This document shows, one piece after another, positions 7,200 to 17,300 of a stretch of DNA of 64,000 nucleotides; positions within the stretch are counted from its first letter, which is position 1, and every line of letters starts with the position of its first letter. A program made the translations under genes and the position numbers. Below the pieces are notes generated by a model. That model made no database searches. It was not told the origin of the DNA and saw only the letters and a program-made list of their open reading frames with translations. Source of the stretch: Dyadobacter fermentans DSM 18053 (GTDB lineage Bacteria; Bacteroidota; Bacteroidia; Cytophagales; Spirosomataceae); assembly GCF_000023125.1 (NCBI RefSeq), contig NC_013037.1:1550001-1614000 (forward strand), in the 5' to 3' direction.

Positions 7200-9455
7200 C
7201 TAATTACCGCCGCGCAGGTATTCGGCCGTCAGCGACTCGCGGCATTTGAGCAGGTCGGCCGGTGTTCCTTCGAACAGTATTTGTCCACCCTTGTGCCCGC
7301 CTTCCGGGCCGAGGTCGATGATCCAGTCGGCGTGTTTCATAACCTCGGTGTTGTGTTCGATCACGATCACGGAATTGCCCTGATCTACCAGATGGTCGAT
7401 GATTTCCAGCAAATGCCCGGTGTCCGACATGTGCAGGCCGGTAGTAGGCTCGTCCATGACGTAAATGGTGCCGTTTTTGTGCAGTTCCCCCGCCAGTTTG
7501 ATCCGCTGGCATTCACCGCCGGACAACGTGCTCAGCGGCTGCCCGAGCGTGAGGTAGTTCAGCCCTACCTGGTTCATCGCCGTCAGTTTATGCACCACGT
7601 CTTTGGCCTTAAAAAAGCTTAATGCCTCTTCCACAGGCATATCCAGCACATCCGTGATCGATTTGCCATTCACTTTGTATTCCAGCACCTCCTGTTTGAA
7701 ACGCTTCCCCTCGCAGGTTTCGCAAACCGTTTTCACCGGTTCAAGGAACGCCAGGTCCGTAAAAATAAAACCCAGCCCCTGGCATTCCGGGCACGCGCCG
7801 TCGGAGTTGAAGCTGAACAGCGACGCACTCACTTTATTCGTTTTTCCGAACAATTTGCGGATATCGTCCATGATACCCGTGTAAGTGGCCGGGTTGGAGC
7901 GGATAGACGTGCCCACTGCCGACTGGTCGATCACGATCGCCTCGGGATGCTGCGAAAGGAACACGCCATTGATGAGTGAGCTTTTTCCAGAACCCGCCAC
8001 GCCGGTTACCACGGTAAAAACGCCGGTAGGTATGTCAACCGACACATTTTTGAGGTTGTGCCGCCTGGCATTCTTCACTTTCAATGCGCCGGTAGGCTGG
8101 CGGAAGCTGGATTTTACCCTCAAATCGCGCTTCATGAAGCGGCCGGTAAGCGTATCTGCTTTCAACAACCCTTCATAATGCCCTGAAAACACGATTTCGC
8201 CCCCACCGCTTCCGGCTTTCGGGCCAACGTCCACCACGTAATCCGCTACACGGATCACATCGGGATCATGCTCCACAACCAGGATAGTGTTACCCTTATC
8301 GCGAAGTTTTTGCAATAACTCATTGAGCCTGTGCACATCGCGTGGGTGCAGACCAATGCTCGGTTCGTCGAAAATATAAGTTATGTCGATCAGGCTGCTG
8401 TTCAAATGCTTCACCATTTTGATCCGCTGCGACTCGCCGCCGGATAATGTGCCCGTTTCGCGGTCGAGGCTCAGGTAACCGAGGCCAATGTCGACCAAAT
8501 GTTGCAGCCGCTCCGTGAGCGTGTCGATCATCGGTTTAGAGACCGGATCATGGATTTCACTGATGATTTTAACGAGTTCCGACACTTCCATAGCGGACAT
8601 TTCGGCGATATTCAGCCCATTAATGCGGCATGCCATTGCCCGCTCGTTCAGGCGCGCGCCTTTGCACGCAGGGCAATCGCCCATTTTCAGGAAACGCTCC
8701 ACCTTTTTAACGGTCTTTTCCGAAATCTCGCTGCTATCTTTTTGAATATAAAGCCGGTTGAACTTATCGACGAGCCCCTCGTACTTCGTTTCAAACACCG
8801 ACCCATTGTAATTGGATTCATACGTGCCCTTCCCGTAAAGCAGCATGTGCATTTCGTCGTCGGAATAATCTTCAAGCTTTTTATCATTATCCAGCATGCC
8901 CGAAAACGTGTAGGCTTTCCAATACCACGTGCCCACGGCGAACACCGGAAAAAGGATCGCCCCTTCGTTGAGCGACTTGGTCGGATCGAGGAACTTTTCG
9001 AGGTCCAGCTCGACCTTCTTGCCCAGGCCGTTGCATTCGAGACACATGCCGGCAGGGTCATTGAAAGAAAATGCGTTGGAAAAGCCCGCATGAGGTTTTC
9101 CAAGGCGCGAAAAGAGCAGTCTGAGCACCGCTGAAATGTCGGTAATTGTGCCCATAGTCGATCTGGAATTGCCGCCAAGGCGCTTCTGATCAATGACAAT
9201 GGAAGTAGAAAGGTTTTCGATCGCGTCGGCCTCAGGCTGGCTGATGCGCGGCAGTCGGTTGCGGATAAACATGCTGAAAGTCTCATTCAGCTGGCGCTGC
9301 GCCTCTGCGCCGATGGTATCAAAAACGATAGATGATTTGCCTGACCCCGAAACGCCCGTGAAGATCGTAATTTTGCGTTTCGGAATGTCTAATGAAACAT
9401 TTTTAAGATTATTCTCCCTGGCCCCGCGAATGCGGATGTACTCCTGTTGATTCAT
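7200..9455 (-). CDS. Short UvrA-family ABC ATPase (UvrA2/DrrC-like)
   Basis: 751 residues with two ABC ATPase modules. First module: Walker A G-V-S-G-S-G-K-S-S from residue 34, signature L-S-G-G-E-S-Q-R and F-D-E-P-S-I-G-L-H. Second module: Walker A G-V-A-G-S-G-K-S-S near 488, L-S-G-G-E-C-Q-R and M-D-E-P-T-T-G-L-H. CxxC pairs (C-P-A-C, C-P-E-C, C-E-T-C) mark the zinc modules. Canonical UvrA is about 940 residues; the shortfall falls largely in the first half, where the UvrB-binding region sits, so this is a UvrA-like paralogue rather than the housekeeping repair subunit. Relatives include self-resistance proteins such as DrrC. The role may be DNA-lesion or drug tolerance (inference). Confidence 0.9.
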   Translation of the reverse strand: MNQQEYIRIRGARENNLKNVSLDIPKRKITIFTGVSGSGKSSIVFDTIGAEAQRQLNETFSMFIRNRLPRISQPEADAIENLSTSIVIDQKRLGGNSRSTMGTITDISAVLRLLFSRLGKPHAGFSNAFSFNDPAGMCLECNGLGKKVELDLEKFLDPTKSLNEGAILFPVFAVGTWYWKAYTFSGMLDNDKKLEDYSDDEMHMLLYGKGTYESNYNGSVFETKYEGLVDKFNRLYIQKDSSEISEKTVKKVERFLKMGDCPACKGARLNERAMACRINGLNIAEMSAMEVSELVKIISEIHDPVSKPMIDTLTERLQHLVDIGLGYLSLDRETGTLSGGESQRIKMVKHLNSSLIDITYIFDEPSIGLHPRDVHRLNELLQKLRDKGNTILVVEHDPDVIRVADYVVDVGPKAGSGGGEIVFSGHYEGLLKADTLTGRFMKRDLRVKSSFRQPTGALKVKNARRHNLKNVSVDIPTGVFTVVTGVAGSGKSSLINGVFLSQHPEAIVIDQSAVGTSIRSNPATYTGIMDDIRKLFGKTNKVSASLFSFNSDGACPECQGLGFIFTDLAFLEPVKTVCETCEGKRFKQEVLEYKVNGKSITDVLDMPVEEALSFFKAKDVVHKLTAMNQVGLNYLTLGQPLSTLSGGECQRIKLAGELHKNGTIYVMDEPTTGLHMSDTGHLLEIIDHLVDQGNSVIVIEHNTEVMKHADWIIDLGPEGGHKGGQILFEGTPADLLKCRESLTAEYLRGGN

Positions 9456-9483
9456 GATGGTTGGTTTGAGGTTGGCTAATAGG

Positions 9484-9659
9484 TAATGAGTGAATGAGCC
9501 TCCGTGGAACGGGGAATGATTGAATGATTGAATGATTGAATGATTGAATGATTGAATACAATTTTATTCATTCATTCGGTCATTCGGTCATTCAATCATT
9601 CAATCATTAAAACACTCACTCATTCACACATTCACTCATTCACTCATTCCCCGTTCCAC
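9484..9659. repeat. 8-bp-period inverted repeat cluster
   Basis: The left part holds about 5.5 copies of GAATGATT (9513-9557). The right part holds about 11 degenerate copies of CATTCNNT (about 9567-9650). The outer ends are a perfect 16-bp inverted repeat, 9504-9519 with 9644-9659. The right arm runs into the last codons of the VOC gene at 9640-10059. See findings. Confidence 0.9.
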
Positions 9660-10059
9660 TTGCGGCTGAAAAAATCCATTGTACCGCGTAGCGATCGGTG
9701 AGTGTGGCCCATTGGCCTTTGAGAATGGAGGGCGAGAGCGGTGCGGTGATTTCGCCCTCTCGCGCCAGCTTTTGAAATACCGATTTCAACTGCCGGGGAG
9801 CGGCAATGCTGATCCACAGCGAAATGCTGTTCCCCGAAGCTACCCCTTCCTCGTCACCCAGATCGGACGCAAACAGCCTCACATGCTCCGATTCCAACCT
9901 CGCGTGCAGCACCAGCTGCCGGATTTCCAGCGGGAACAGCTTTCCGTCGGGCGTGTCGCCCAGGTACGTGAAATGCAGCTCGCCCCCGAAACACGACTGG
10001 TAAAAGCGCATCGCCTCTCTGCAATTGCCGTTGAATGTAAGGAAGGGGTAAATCGCCAT
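9640..10059 (-). CDS. VOC/PhnB-like glyoxalase-fold protein
   Basis: 139 residues from the ATG at 10059; an open frame reaching 10236 runs into the neighbouring gene and was not used. The N terminus M-A-I-Y-P-F-L-T-F-N-G-N-C-R-E-A-M-R-F-Y is the hallmark of PhnB-like members of the vicinal oxygen chelate superfamily, with G-D-T-P-D-G and W-x-x-L-T-D-R-Y-x-V-x-W as later signatures. The members' substrates are mostly unknown. Its last six codons lie inside an arm of the inverted repeat 9504-9659, so the C terminus may have been reshaped by that repeat. It follows a second VOC gene with 8 bp between them. Confidence 0.85.
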   Translation of the reverse strand: MAIYPFLTFNGNCREAMRFYQSCFGGELHFTYLGDTPDGKLFPLEIRQLVLHARLESEHVRLFASDLGDEEGVASGNSISLWISIAAPRQLKSVFQKLAREGEITAPLSPSILKGQWATLTDRYAVQWIFSAASGTGNE

Positions 10060-10067
10060 TTTGTAAT

Positions 10068-10559
10068 TTATTGATTGTAAGCGCGGTCGAGCTCCGCAAT
10101 GTCGAGCTTTCGCATGCCCATTACCGCCTGGAACATCTGTCCTGCCCGTTTCGGATCGCCGTTGGCTAAGCGCTCGCCGAGCACCTCCGGCACGATCTGC
10201 CACGACAATCCGAACTTGTCCTTCAACCAGCCGCATTGGCTTTCCTCGCCGCCATCGGCGGTAAGGGTGTTCCAGTAATGGTCAATTTCCTCCTGGTCTT
10301 TGCAGGAAACAAACAGGGAAACCGACTCATTGAACTTGAATTCCGGGCCGGCGTCGAACATATGGAGCGTGAGGCCCTTGATTTCGATGGTACCCATCAT
10401 CACCTGGTCGGCCGGGAAGGGACCGCCTTCACCCCATCTTTTCAATGCTTTGATCTTCGAGTCCGGAAATAGCCGGGTGTAAAGGTTCATGGCTTCCTCG
10501 GCCTGGCCGTCGAACCACAGAAACGGCGTAATGCCTTGCGTTGTTGATAATTCGCCCAT
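10068..10559 (-). CDS. VOC/PhnB-like glyoxalase-fold protein
   Basis: 163 residues. The sequence I-T-P-F-L-W-F-D-G-Q-A-E-E-A-M-N-L-Y and later W-L-K-D-K-F-G-L-S-W-Q-I-V-P match the PhnB-like family once annotated as 3-demethylubiquinone-9 3-methyltransferase, now placed in the vicinal oxygen chelate superfamily. Not a true methyltransferase. The gene is first of a two-gene minus-strand unit and lies divergent from the GlxA-type regulator at 10729, which may control it (inference from position). Confidence 0.88.
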   Translation of the reverse strand: MGELSTTQGITPFLWFDGQAEEAMNLYTRLFPDSKIKALKRWGEGGPFPADQVMMGTIEIKGLTLHMFDAGPEFKFNESVSLFVSCKDQEEIDHYWNTLTADGGEESQCGWLKDKFGLSWQIVPEVLGERLANGDPKRAGQMFQAVMGMRKLDIAELDRAYNQ

Positions 10560-10728
10560 TGTTTTGATTGTTGAAGGTGATTGGTTTGGATAAAATGATT
10601 TTTAGTTTGCTGATGTTTGACATTACAAATTTGGGGGGTTGTTTAAAAATAAAGGGGGTGTAAAAGCGCCGATCGCAAGGGGCAAAAATGCCAACTGAAT
10701 ATTTTTCTATATTTACAGGTCTAAATCC

Positions 10729-11709
10729 ATGATCGTTATGAAACATATCTCGGTATATGTCCCCCAATGCTCGTACATCGAAGCGGTTTCGCCCGCTTAC
10801 CGGCTGTTCAACACGGCCAACGACTTTCTGAAAGCATCGGGAAAAGAACCGCATTTCCATGTCGAATTCGTAGGCCTTAACCACGATATCCGGGCGCAGG
10901 ACGGAGAATACACGATCCGGATCAACAAGCTGCTGAGCGAAGTGACCCGCACCGACCTGGTCGTGATCCCTGCATTATGCGGTAACCTGCGCGACTCCGT
11001 GGAGCTCGACCGGCCCGCCATTCCGTGGATGCTCGACATGCGCGAAAAAGGTTCGGAGATTGCGTCGCTCTGCCTCGGGGCGTTCCTGCTCGGTGCTACC
11101 GGGCTGCTCGATGGCAAGAAATGCTCTACCCACTGGGCTTATTATGAGGAGTTTAAAGAAATTTATCCGCAGATCGAAGTAGTGGATGGCACCATCATCA
11201 CGGATGAAGGTAAAGTATATTCCAGCGGCGGCGCCAACTCGATCTGGAACCTGCTGATCTACATCCTCGAAAAATACACCAGCCGCGATATCGCCATCCT
11301 TGCCGCCAAGTATTTCGCAATTGACATCGACCGCGACAACCAGCGCGCATTCACGATCTTCAAAGGCCAGAAGAACCACAACGACGACGGTATCCTGGCG
11401 GCGCAGAATTTTATCGAGAACAATTACACCGAAAAGCTGACGATCACCGAGCTGGCCGATATTGCCAGCGTAAGCCGCCGCAGCTTCGAGCGGCGTTTCA
11501 AGAACGCCACCAATAACACCATTAATGAATACGTGCGTCGCGTGCGCGTCGAGGCGGCCAAACGCAGTTTTGAAGTGTCACGCAAAAATGTAACCGAAGT
11601 CATGTACGACGTGGGCTACACCGATACGAAGGCATTTCGGGACGTGTTCAAAAAAGTGACCGGCCTGACGCCCGTCGAGTACCGTAATAAATACAGCAAA
11701 GACAATTGA
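10729..11709 (+). CDS. GlxA family AraC-type transcriptional regulator
   Basis: 326 residues. Residues 1-190 form a DJ-1/PfpI-like domain with the nucleophile-elbow-like A-S-L-C-L-G-A-F-L-L (Cys near 114), used in this family for ligand sensing rather than proteolysis. Residues ~220-325 are a two-HTH AraC DNA-binding domain (A-S-V-S-R-R-S-F-E-R-R-F, then V-G-Y-T-D-T-K-A-F-R-D-V-F). Two ATGs are possible, 10729 and 10738; the second gives a typical M-K-H-I-S start. It is divergent from the VOC pair, separated by 169 bp, and ends in an intrinsic terminator. Confidence 0.9.
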   Translation: MIVMKHISVYVPQCSYIEAVSPAYRLFNTANDFLKASGKEPHFHVEFVGLNHDIRAQDGEYTIRINKLLSEVTRTDLVVIPALCGNLRDSVELDRPAIPWMLDMREKGSEIASLCLGAFLLGATGLLDGKKCSTHWAYYEEFKEIYPQIEVVDGTIITDEGKVYSSGGANSIWNLLIYILEKYTSRDIAILAAKYFAIDIDRDNQRAFTIFKGQKNHNDDGILAAQNFIENNYTEKLTITELADIASVSRRSFERRFKNATNNTINEYVRRVRVEAAKRSFEVSRKNVTEVMYDVGYTDTKAFRDVFKKVTGLTPVEYRNKYSKDN

Positions 11710-11734
11710 AAGCGGCCACCGAGCCGCTTTTTTT
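11709..11734 (+). terminator. Rho-independent terminator after the GlxA-type regulator
   Basis: AAGCGGC (11710-11716) pairs with GCCGCTT (11723-11729) across a short loop, and seven T follow (11728-11734). It begins at the stop codon. Confidence 0.9.
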
Positions 11735-11867
11735 ATCGAATGGCATTGTGCTAATCAATTGTTTTTCAAGGGTAACTGAGATTTACCGGTAGCTCATTTT
11801 ATTTGCGCTCTCCCTGCCGATTGCGCAATTTCGCACCGCATTTTTTAAATCGAACAAATTTATAATC

Positions 11868-12368
11868 ATGTCAAAATCCATTTTGATCGTCGTGCTCGCA
11901 TGCATGATCAGCTCCGCGCACGCGCATTCCAATTTGAAACCAGCTATGAACAGCAAAATCGCCTACACCGAAACTGTCGATTGCGGCAGTGTTTCCCTCA
12001 TCGACATTTTCAGACGCGCCCGCTTGTGGGTCAGCAAGTCGGCGCCGGACAGTAAAACGCTGGTTGACGACAAGGAAACGGGCGATCTGGTTACGCAAGG
12101 GCAAATTACCATTACCATTCCAAGGTCGGAAAGTAGTGCGGGCGGTGTTTACAAATTTGCTTATGTACTTTCCGTCGAATGCGCCAACCGCAAATACCGT
12201 GCGTCGCTGGCGAATGTCGAGTACCAGGAATCCGCCGGCCGGGGAGTGCCGCTCGAAATTTTCAGCCAAAAAACGGAGAACAAAGTCGCTGCCGCCGAGC
12301 TCGATGGCAAACTCAAAGCGCTACTCGCCGATTTGCAGACGAACGTAAAGGATTACAAGCCGTTCTGA
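11868..12368 (+). CDS. Secreted DUF4468-like protein
   Basis: 166 residues with a signal peptide (I-L-I-V-V-L-A-C-M-I-S-S-A-H-A). The mature part has the pattern of DUF4468 proteins (TBP-like fold): an early R-A-R-L-W-V-S-K-S-A helix, D-D-K-E-T-G-D-L-V-T-Q-G in the middle, and a K-Y-R-A-S-L-x-N-V-E-Y strand near residue 115. Such proteins are common secreted proteins of unknown role in Bacteroidota. The next gene begins 24 bp downstream. Confidence 0.6.
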   Translation: MSKSILIVVLACMISSAHAHSNLKPAMNSKIAYTETVDCGSVSLIDIFRRARLWVSKSAPDSKTLVDDKETGDLVTQGQITITIPRSESSAGGVYKFAYVLSVECANRKYRASLANVEYQESAGRGVPLEIFSQKTENKVAAAELDGKLKALLADLQTNVKDYKPF

Positions 12369-12392
12369 CCGTGAATACCAGCAGATATACCC

Positions 12393-12857
12393 ATGGCTTT
12401 AATGCCGGAAATGATGGAAACAAGTAAAGGAGTTCCCGGCTTTGCGCTGTTCACGCTTCTGTTTTTCACAGTAGGCGCGGTTTTCGCGGTGATATCGTAT
12501 ACCATTTACCGTAACAATCAGAACCTGATCGAACACGGCATTGAAACTACCGGCGTCGTGATCGACCTGCATCGGCTGAAACCGCGGGAATATCCGCTGG
12601 CGCCGTCCATCCGGTTTGTCAAAAAAGGCGGCTCCGAGCACGTTTTTCACAGCTCGGAAGCCCGCAACCCGCCCGCATACCAGATCGGCGAACAGGTGAC
12701 ACTTTACTATGATCCCGCCGACCCGGACAATGTCCATTTGGAAGGAAACTATCTCTTCGTATATGTGTTTGCCGGCATGGCAGCAATGTTCTGGTTGTTT
12801 TCGATCTGGAATATCGGCTCGGCGGTGAGGGAGATATTCCAATGGATTGCCGGCTGA
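12393..12857 (+). CDS. DUF3592 two-span membrane protein
   Basis: 154 residues. The first membrane helix is at about 14-36 (G-F-A-L-F-T-L-L-F-F-T-V-G-A-V-F-A-V). A soluble beta segment follows, with E-T-T-G-V-V-I-D-L and E-Q-V-T-L-Y-Y-D-P-A-D-P, the diagnostic DUF3592 pattern. A second helix lies at about 123-145. Function unknown. Several in-frame ATGs (12393, 12402, 12411, 12414) leave the exact start uncertain. It converges on the DUF1501 gene with only 4 bp between stops. Confidence 0.75.
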   Translation: MALMPEMMETSKGVPGFALFTLLFFTVGAVFAVISYTIYRNNQNLIEHGIETTGVVIDLHRLKPREYPLAPSIRFVKKGGSEHVFHSSEARNPPAYQIGEQVTLYYDPADPDNVHLEGNYLFVYVFAGMAAMFWLFSIWNIGSAVREIFQWIAG

Positions 12858-12861
12858 TGCG

Positions 12862-14340
12862 CTATGCCAGCAACGGCTTCACCACCTTGCCATGCACGTC
12901 GGTAAGCCGGTACCGGCGGCCCTGATGCTTGAACACCAGCTGCTCATGATCGACGCCCATTAAATGCATAACCGTAGCCTGAAAATCATGCACATGCACC
13001 GGGTCCTTGATCACATTGTAGCCAAAATCGTCCGTTTGTCCGTACACAAAACCCTTTTTAACGCCCGCGCCGGCCATCCAGATCGTAAAACTCCGGGGGT
13101 GGTGGTCGCGGCCGTAATTTTCACGGGTGAGCTTGCCTTGCGAATAGGCCCCCCGACCGAATTCGCCACCCCAAACCACGAGCGTCTCATCCAGTAAACC
13201 GCGTTGTTTCAAATCGTTGATCAGCGCCGCCGAGGCCTGGTCCACGCTTTTAGCCATGATCCGGATGTCGTTGGGCAGGTTGCCGTGCTGGTCCCAACCC
13301 TGATGGTAGAGTTGCACAAATTTCACGTCCTTCTCGATCAGTTTCCGCGCCAGCACGCAGTTGGCCGCGAACGTGCCGGGCTTGCGTGAATCTTCGCCGT
13401 ACATGTCGAAAATGTACTCGGGCTCTTTGGAAATATCCATCGTCTCGGGCACGGCCGTTTGCATGCGGTAAGCCATTTCGTACTGTGCCATCCGGTAGTT
13501 GATCTCCGGATCGAGCAGTTTCTCGAACTGGCCTTGCTGCAATTTCGCAAGCGAGTTCAGCATTCGTCTGCGACTTGTGCGGTCGATTCCCTCCGGATTG
13601 TTGAGGTAAAAAACAGGGTCCGGACCGGAGCGGAACACCACGCCCTGGTGTACCGACGGCAAAAACCCATTGCTCCACAATTTGGCATACAACGGCTGAT
13701 CACCGCTGCGGCCCTTGGAAAGCAGCACCACAAACGAAGGCATATTCTGATTATCGGAACCCAGCCCGTAGCTCACCCACGAGCCCCACGACGGCCGACC
13801 GCCCTGCTGGCTGCCGGTTTGGAAAAAAGTAACGGCGGGATCGTGGTTAATGGCCTCGGTGAACATCGAACGGATGAAAGTGACGTCGTTGACGATGCCG
13901 GTAGTGTAAGGCATCAGCTCGCTGATCATCATGTCGTGATCACCATATTGCTGGAATTTGTATTTCGAAGCGGCGAGCGGGAAGCTGCTTTGCCCGGCTG
14001 TCATACCGGTGAGCCGCTGGCCCTTCCGCACCGATTCGGGGAGGTCTTTGCCCCACATTTCTTCCAGTTTCGGCTTGTAATCAAAGAGTTCGAGCTGCGA
14101 GGGCGCGCCGCTTTGGAACAGGTAAATCACCCGCTTCGCTTTGGGGGCGAAATGCGGATGCCCGATCGGCATTCCTGCCGCCTCGGCGCCCTTCTCCCCT
14201 GCCTTTTTGGCAAGCGAGCTGTCTGCACTTAAAAGCGATGCCATCGCTGCCGCACCCAGGCCAAGGCTCGTTTTGGAGAGGAAATTACGCCTGCTCAACT
14301 GCTCGTGGACATGGTTTTCAAGTTCTCTGTAAAGGCTCAT
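12862..14340 (-). CDS. Tat-exported DUF1501 protein
   Basis: 492 residues. S-R-R-N-F-L-S-K-T followed by a hydrophobic stretch is a twin-arginine signal. The body carries the alkaline-phosphatase/sulfatase-like DUF1501 fold: V-I-Y-L-F-Q-S-G-A-P-S-Q near residue 70, D-H-D-M-M-I-S-E-L-M-P, G-W-D-Q-H-G-N-L near 350, and G-G-E-F-G-R and D-H-H-P-R near 395-415. DUF1501 proteins are almost always encoded next to a PSD1 cytochrome protein, as here (12 bp separate the two genes). The pair is thought to be a periplasmic carbohydrate-related oxidoreductase/hydrolase module; the exact reaction is not established. Confidence 0.9.
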   Translation of the reverse strand: MSLYRELENHVHEQLSRRNFLSKTSLGLGAAAMASLLSADSSLAKKAGEKGAEAAGMPIGHPHFAPKAKRVIYLFQSGAPSQLELFDYKPKLEEMWGKDLPESVRKGQRLTGMTAGQSSFPLAASKYKFQQYGDHDMMISELMPYTTGIVNDVTFIRSMFTEAINHDPAVTFFQTGSQQGGRPSWGSWVSYGLGSDNQNMPSFVVLLSKGRSGDQPLYAKLWSNGFLPSVHQGVVFRSGPDPVFYLNNPEGIDRTSRRRMLNSLAKLQQGQFEKLLDPEINYRMAQYEMAYRMQTAVPETMDISKEPEYIFDMYGEDSRKPGTFAANCVLARKLIEKDVKFVQLYHQGWDQHGNLPNDIRIMAKSVDQASAALINDLKQRGLLDETLVVWGGEFGRGAYSQGKLTRENYGRDHHPRSFTIWMAGAGVKKGFVYGQTDDFGYNVIKDPVHVHDFQATVMHLMGVDHEQLVFKHQGRRYRLTDVHGKVVKPLLA

Positions 14341-14351
14341 TGCTTTGATTT

Positions 14352-17300
14352 TTATCGCTTGATCAAAAATTCGTCGAAATTCATCACCGTGCTCGCCACG
14401 ATGGTCCCCGCCGCCAGCTGCGCCGGGTTCAGGGTTTTGTCCACGGGGTATTCCCCTACCGAAAGAATCGATTTCGCGCGTTTGGGATTGTGGGTAAAAT
14501 CCTTCAATTCTTCGTCATACAGCTCGCGCAGCACTGTTTTCTCCCGGGTATCGGGCTTGCGGCTCGTTAATGCGGTGAATGCGTAATCGAGCTGCTCGTC
14601 GATGGTTTTGCCGTTTTTAAGCATCTGCTGCGCCAGCACGCGCGATGCTTCTACAAACTGCGGGTCGTTCATGACTACCAATGCCTGCAAAGGCGTGCTG
14701 GTTTTCTGCCGTTTGGTAATGCAGAAATGCCGTTCGGCAGCGTCAAAGTTGAGCATCATCGGCGGCGGCGAGCTGCGTTTCCAGATGGTATAGAGGCTTC
14801 GGCGGTAAAGCGAGTCGCCGTGCTGTTGCTTGTAAGTGACCTCGTTACGCGTAGCGAGCGCTTCCCAAAGGCCCGCAGGCTGGTACGGGTACGCGCTCTT
14901 ACCCCCGATCCGCCGCGTAAGCAATCCACTAGACGCCAATGCATTATCCCGGATTTGCTCCGCACTCATGCGGTAGCTGGGGCCGCGGGCGTACAGGCGG
15001 TTATCAGGGTCGACGTCCTGCGCACCGGGACCGATCTTCGACGACTGCCGGTAAGTTGCCGAAGTGACGATCAGCTTTTGCATGGCCTTCACATTCCAGC
15101 CCGATTCGCGGAAGCGTGCCGCCAGATAATCGAGCAGCTCCGGATGCGTGGGCAATTCGCCCTGGTTTCCGTAATCGTCGCTCGAAATCACGATGCCCTT
15201 GCCGAAATACATCATCCAGAAACGGTTCACCGTCACCCGGGTGAAAAGCGGATGGTCCTGATCGAGCAGCCATTTCGCCAGGCCGAGGCGGTTTTTGGGG
15301 TAATTTTTGGGTATTTTAAAAAATGCGCCGGGCGTATCCATCGTGACCGCTTTACCGGGCGCATCGTAAGCTCCGCGATTGAGGATGAACGTCTTGCGTG
15401 GATATTTCCGCTCTTTCATCACCATTACGTCAATCTCCTTGTCCATGATTTCCGTTTCCTCGCCAATCAGCGCGCGGCTGTCGGCCAATGCTTTTCTGTA
15501 GGCGGGATCGACGTTGGTCAGGTAGTAGTTCTTCAATGAGGCCAGCTGGGCAGGTTTCAGCTGTGCGGCAGGCGTTTGCAATGCTGCAAGCAGTTCATTT
15601 TTTAATGTAAACATCCCCTGCATTTCCAACGGACTGATCGCACGGGTGTAGATCCGGAATTCATCGACTTCGAAATTCTTTGTCCGCTGGTCCGACAACC
15701 GGCCGATATTCAGCCTGTCGACGTACCAGTTTGTTTTATTTTTTCCGTACAAAATGCTTTCCGTCAGATGGTCGTTATGCACGGCGACTTTCACGGGCTG
15801 GCCGTTCACATACAGTTTCAGCCCGGCCGCTTTGCTCAAACCGTCATACGTGAAGCCCAGCTGCGTCCATTTGTTCATCGGGAATTTGTCTACCGTCTGA
15901 ATTTCAATCGCATTCTCGGGCCACACATGGCTGATCGTCAGCCGGATGCGCCCGTCTTTTTCACGAAACACATTCCAGCCGCGGTAGCCGTTCATGACGC
16001 CATTGGACTTATGCAGCAGCGACCCGCTCACCGATGGATCATGCAGGTTGAGCCAAATGCTGATGCTGAACGGCTGGTTCCGTTCGAAGAAGGCGAAATT
16101 ATCACCGAAGCTCACCGCATTTTCACCAAAAATATCCCGCGCCTTACCAATCCGCCCGGCTCGTGAAGCCACATTGGACAAGCTATCGTCGCCTTCGGCC
16201 GTTGCTTTGTGCTTTGGATTAGCAAGATTGGCAAACTCCTTACCCGTCGGTTCATCGAACGTGAAATGCCCCAGCAAATCTGCTTTTTCAGATAGTAATG
16301 CCTTTTCGGGTGCCGCCTGGGCCGTGACCAGCCATTGCCGGAAGTTTTTTTCATACACTGCCGCATTGCCAGCCAGCACCGACCGCTCCTTTGCCAGGTT
16401 AGCGTGGATGAATTTCAGCCTGGCATCCGCTTCCGGAGTCGGCAGCGTTATTGCAGGGCTGGCCTCTCCGTTGTAGGGAATCTGGCCGTTTTCATCATTA
16501 TTATTGAAGAACGCATATAGCGAATAGTAATCCTTGTGGCTGATCGGGTCATACTTGTGGTCGTGGCAGCGCGCGCATTCGACGGTCAGGCCGAGGAATG
16601 TCTTGCCAAACGTATCCACCCGGTCGGACACGTAGGCGGCGCGGTATTCCTCCGGGATAATGCCGCCCTCCTGGCTCTGCTGGTGCATGCGGTTAAATGC
16701 CGTCGCCACCATCATTTCTCGGGTCGGGTTAGGCAGCATATCACCGGCGAGCTGCCAGATCACAAACTGGTCGTATGGCTGGTTTTTGTTGAACGAGTTG
16801 ATCACCCAGTCGCGGAACGGCCAGGCGGTGCGCAGGCCGTCATCCTGGTAGCCGTGAGTATCCGCATATCGGGCGGCATCGAGCCAGGGAACGGCCATAT
16901 GCTCGCCGTAATGCGGCGATGCAAGCAGCCGGTCCACCGCCTTTTCGTAGGCATCCGGAGACTTGTCGTTCATGAAGGCTTCCACCTCCGCAGGCGTGGG
17001 CGGCAGGCCAGTCAGATCCAGGGAAACCCGCCGCAGCAAGGTTGATTTACTGGCCTCCGGCGAAGGCTTTATTTGCTTGTCTTCCAGCTTTTTAAGGATA
17101 AAGCGGTCGATATCGTTGCGCCCCCAGGCTTCATTTTTCACCTTCGGCAACCGGGGCTTTTCAACCTTGGTGAACGCCCAATGCGGCTCATACCCGGCGC
17201 CTTCCTCCACCCAGCGGATGAGGATGGCCTTCTCCCGGGCGGTGAGCGATAAATGCGATTCGGGCGTGGGCATGACGATGTCGGGATCGGCCGAGAGGAT

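Noticed and set aside
9513..9650. Tandem repeats as a CRISPR array
   Set aside because: The unit is 8 bp with no spacers of constant length, and no cas gene lies in the window.
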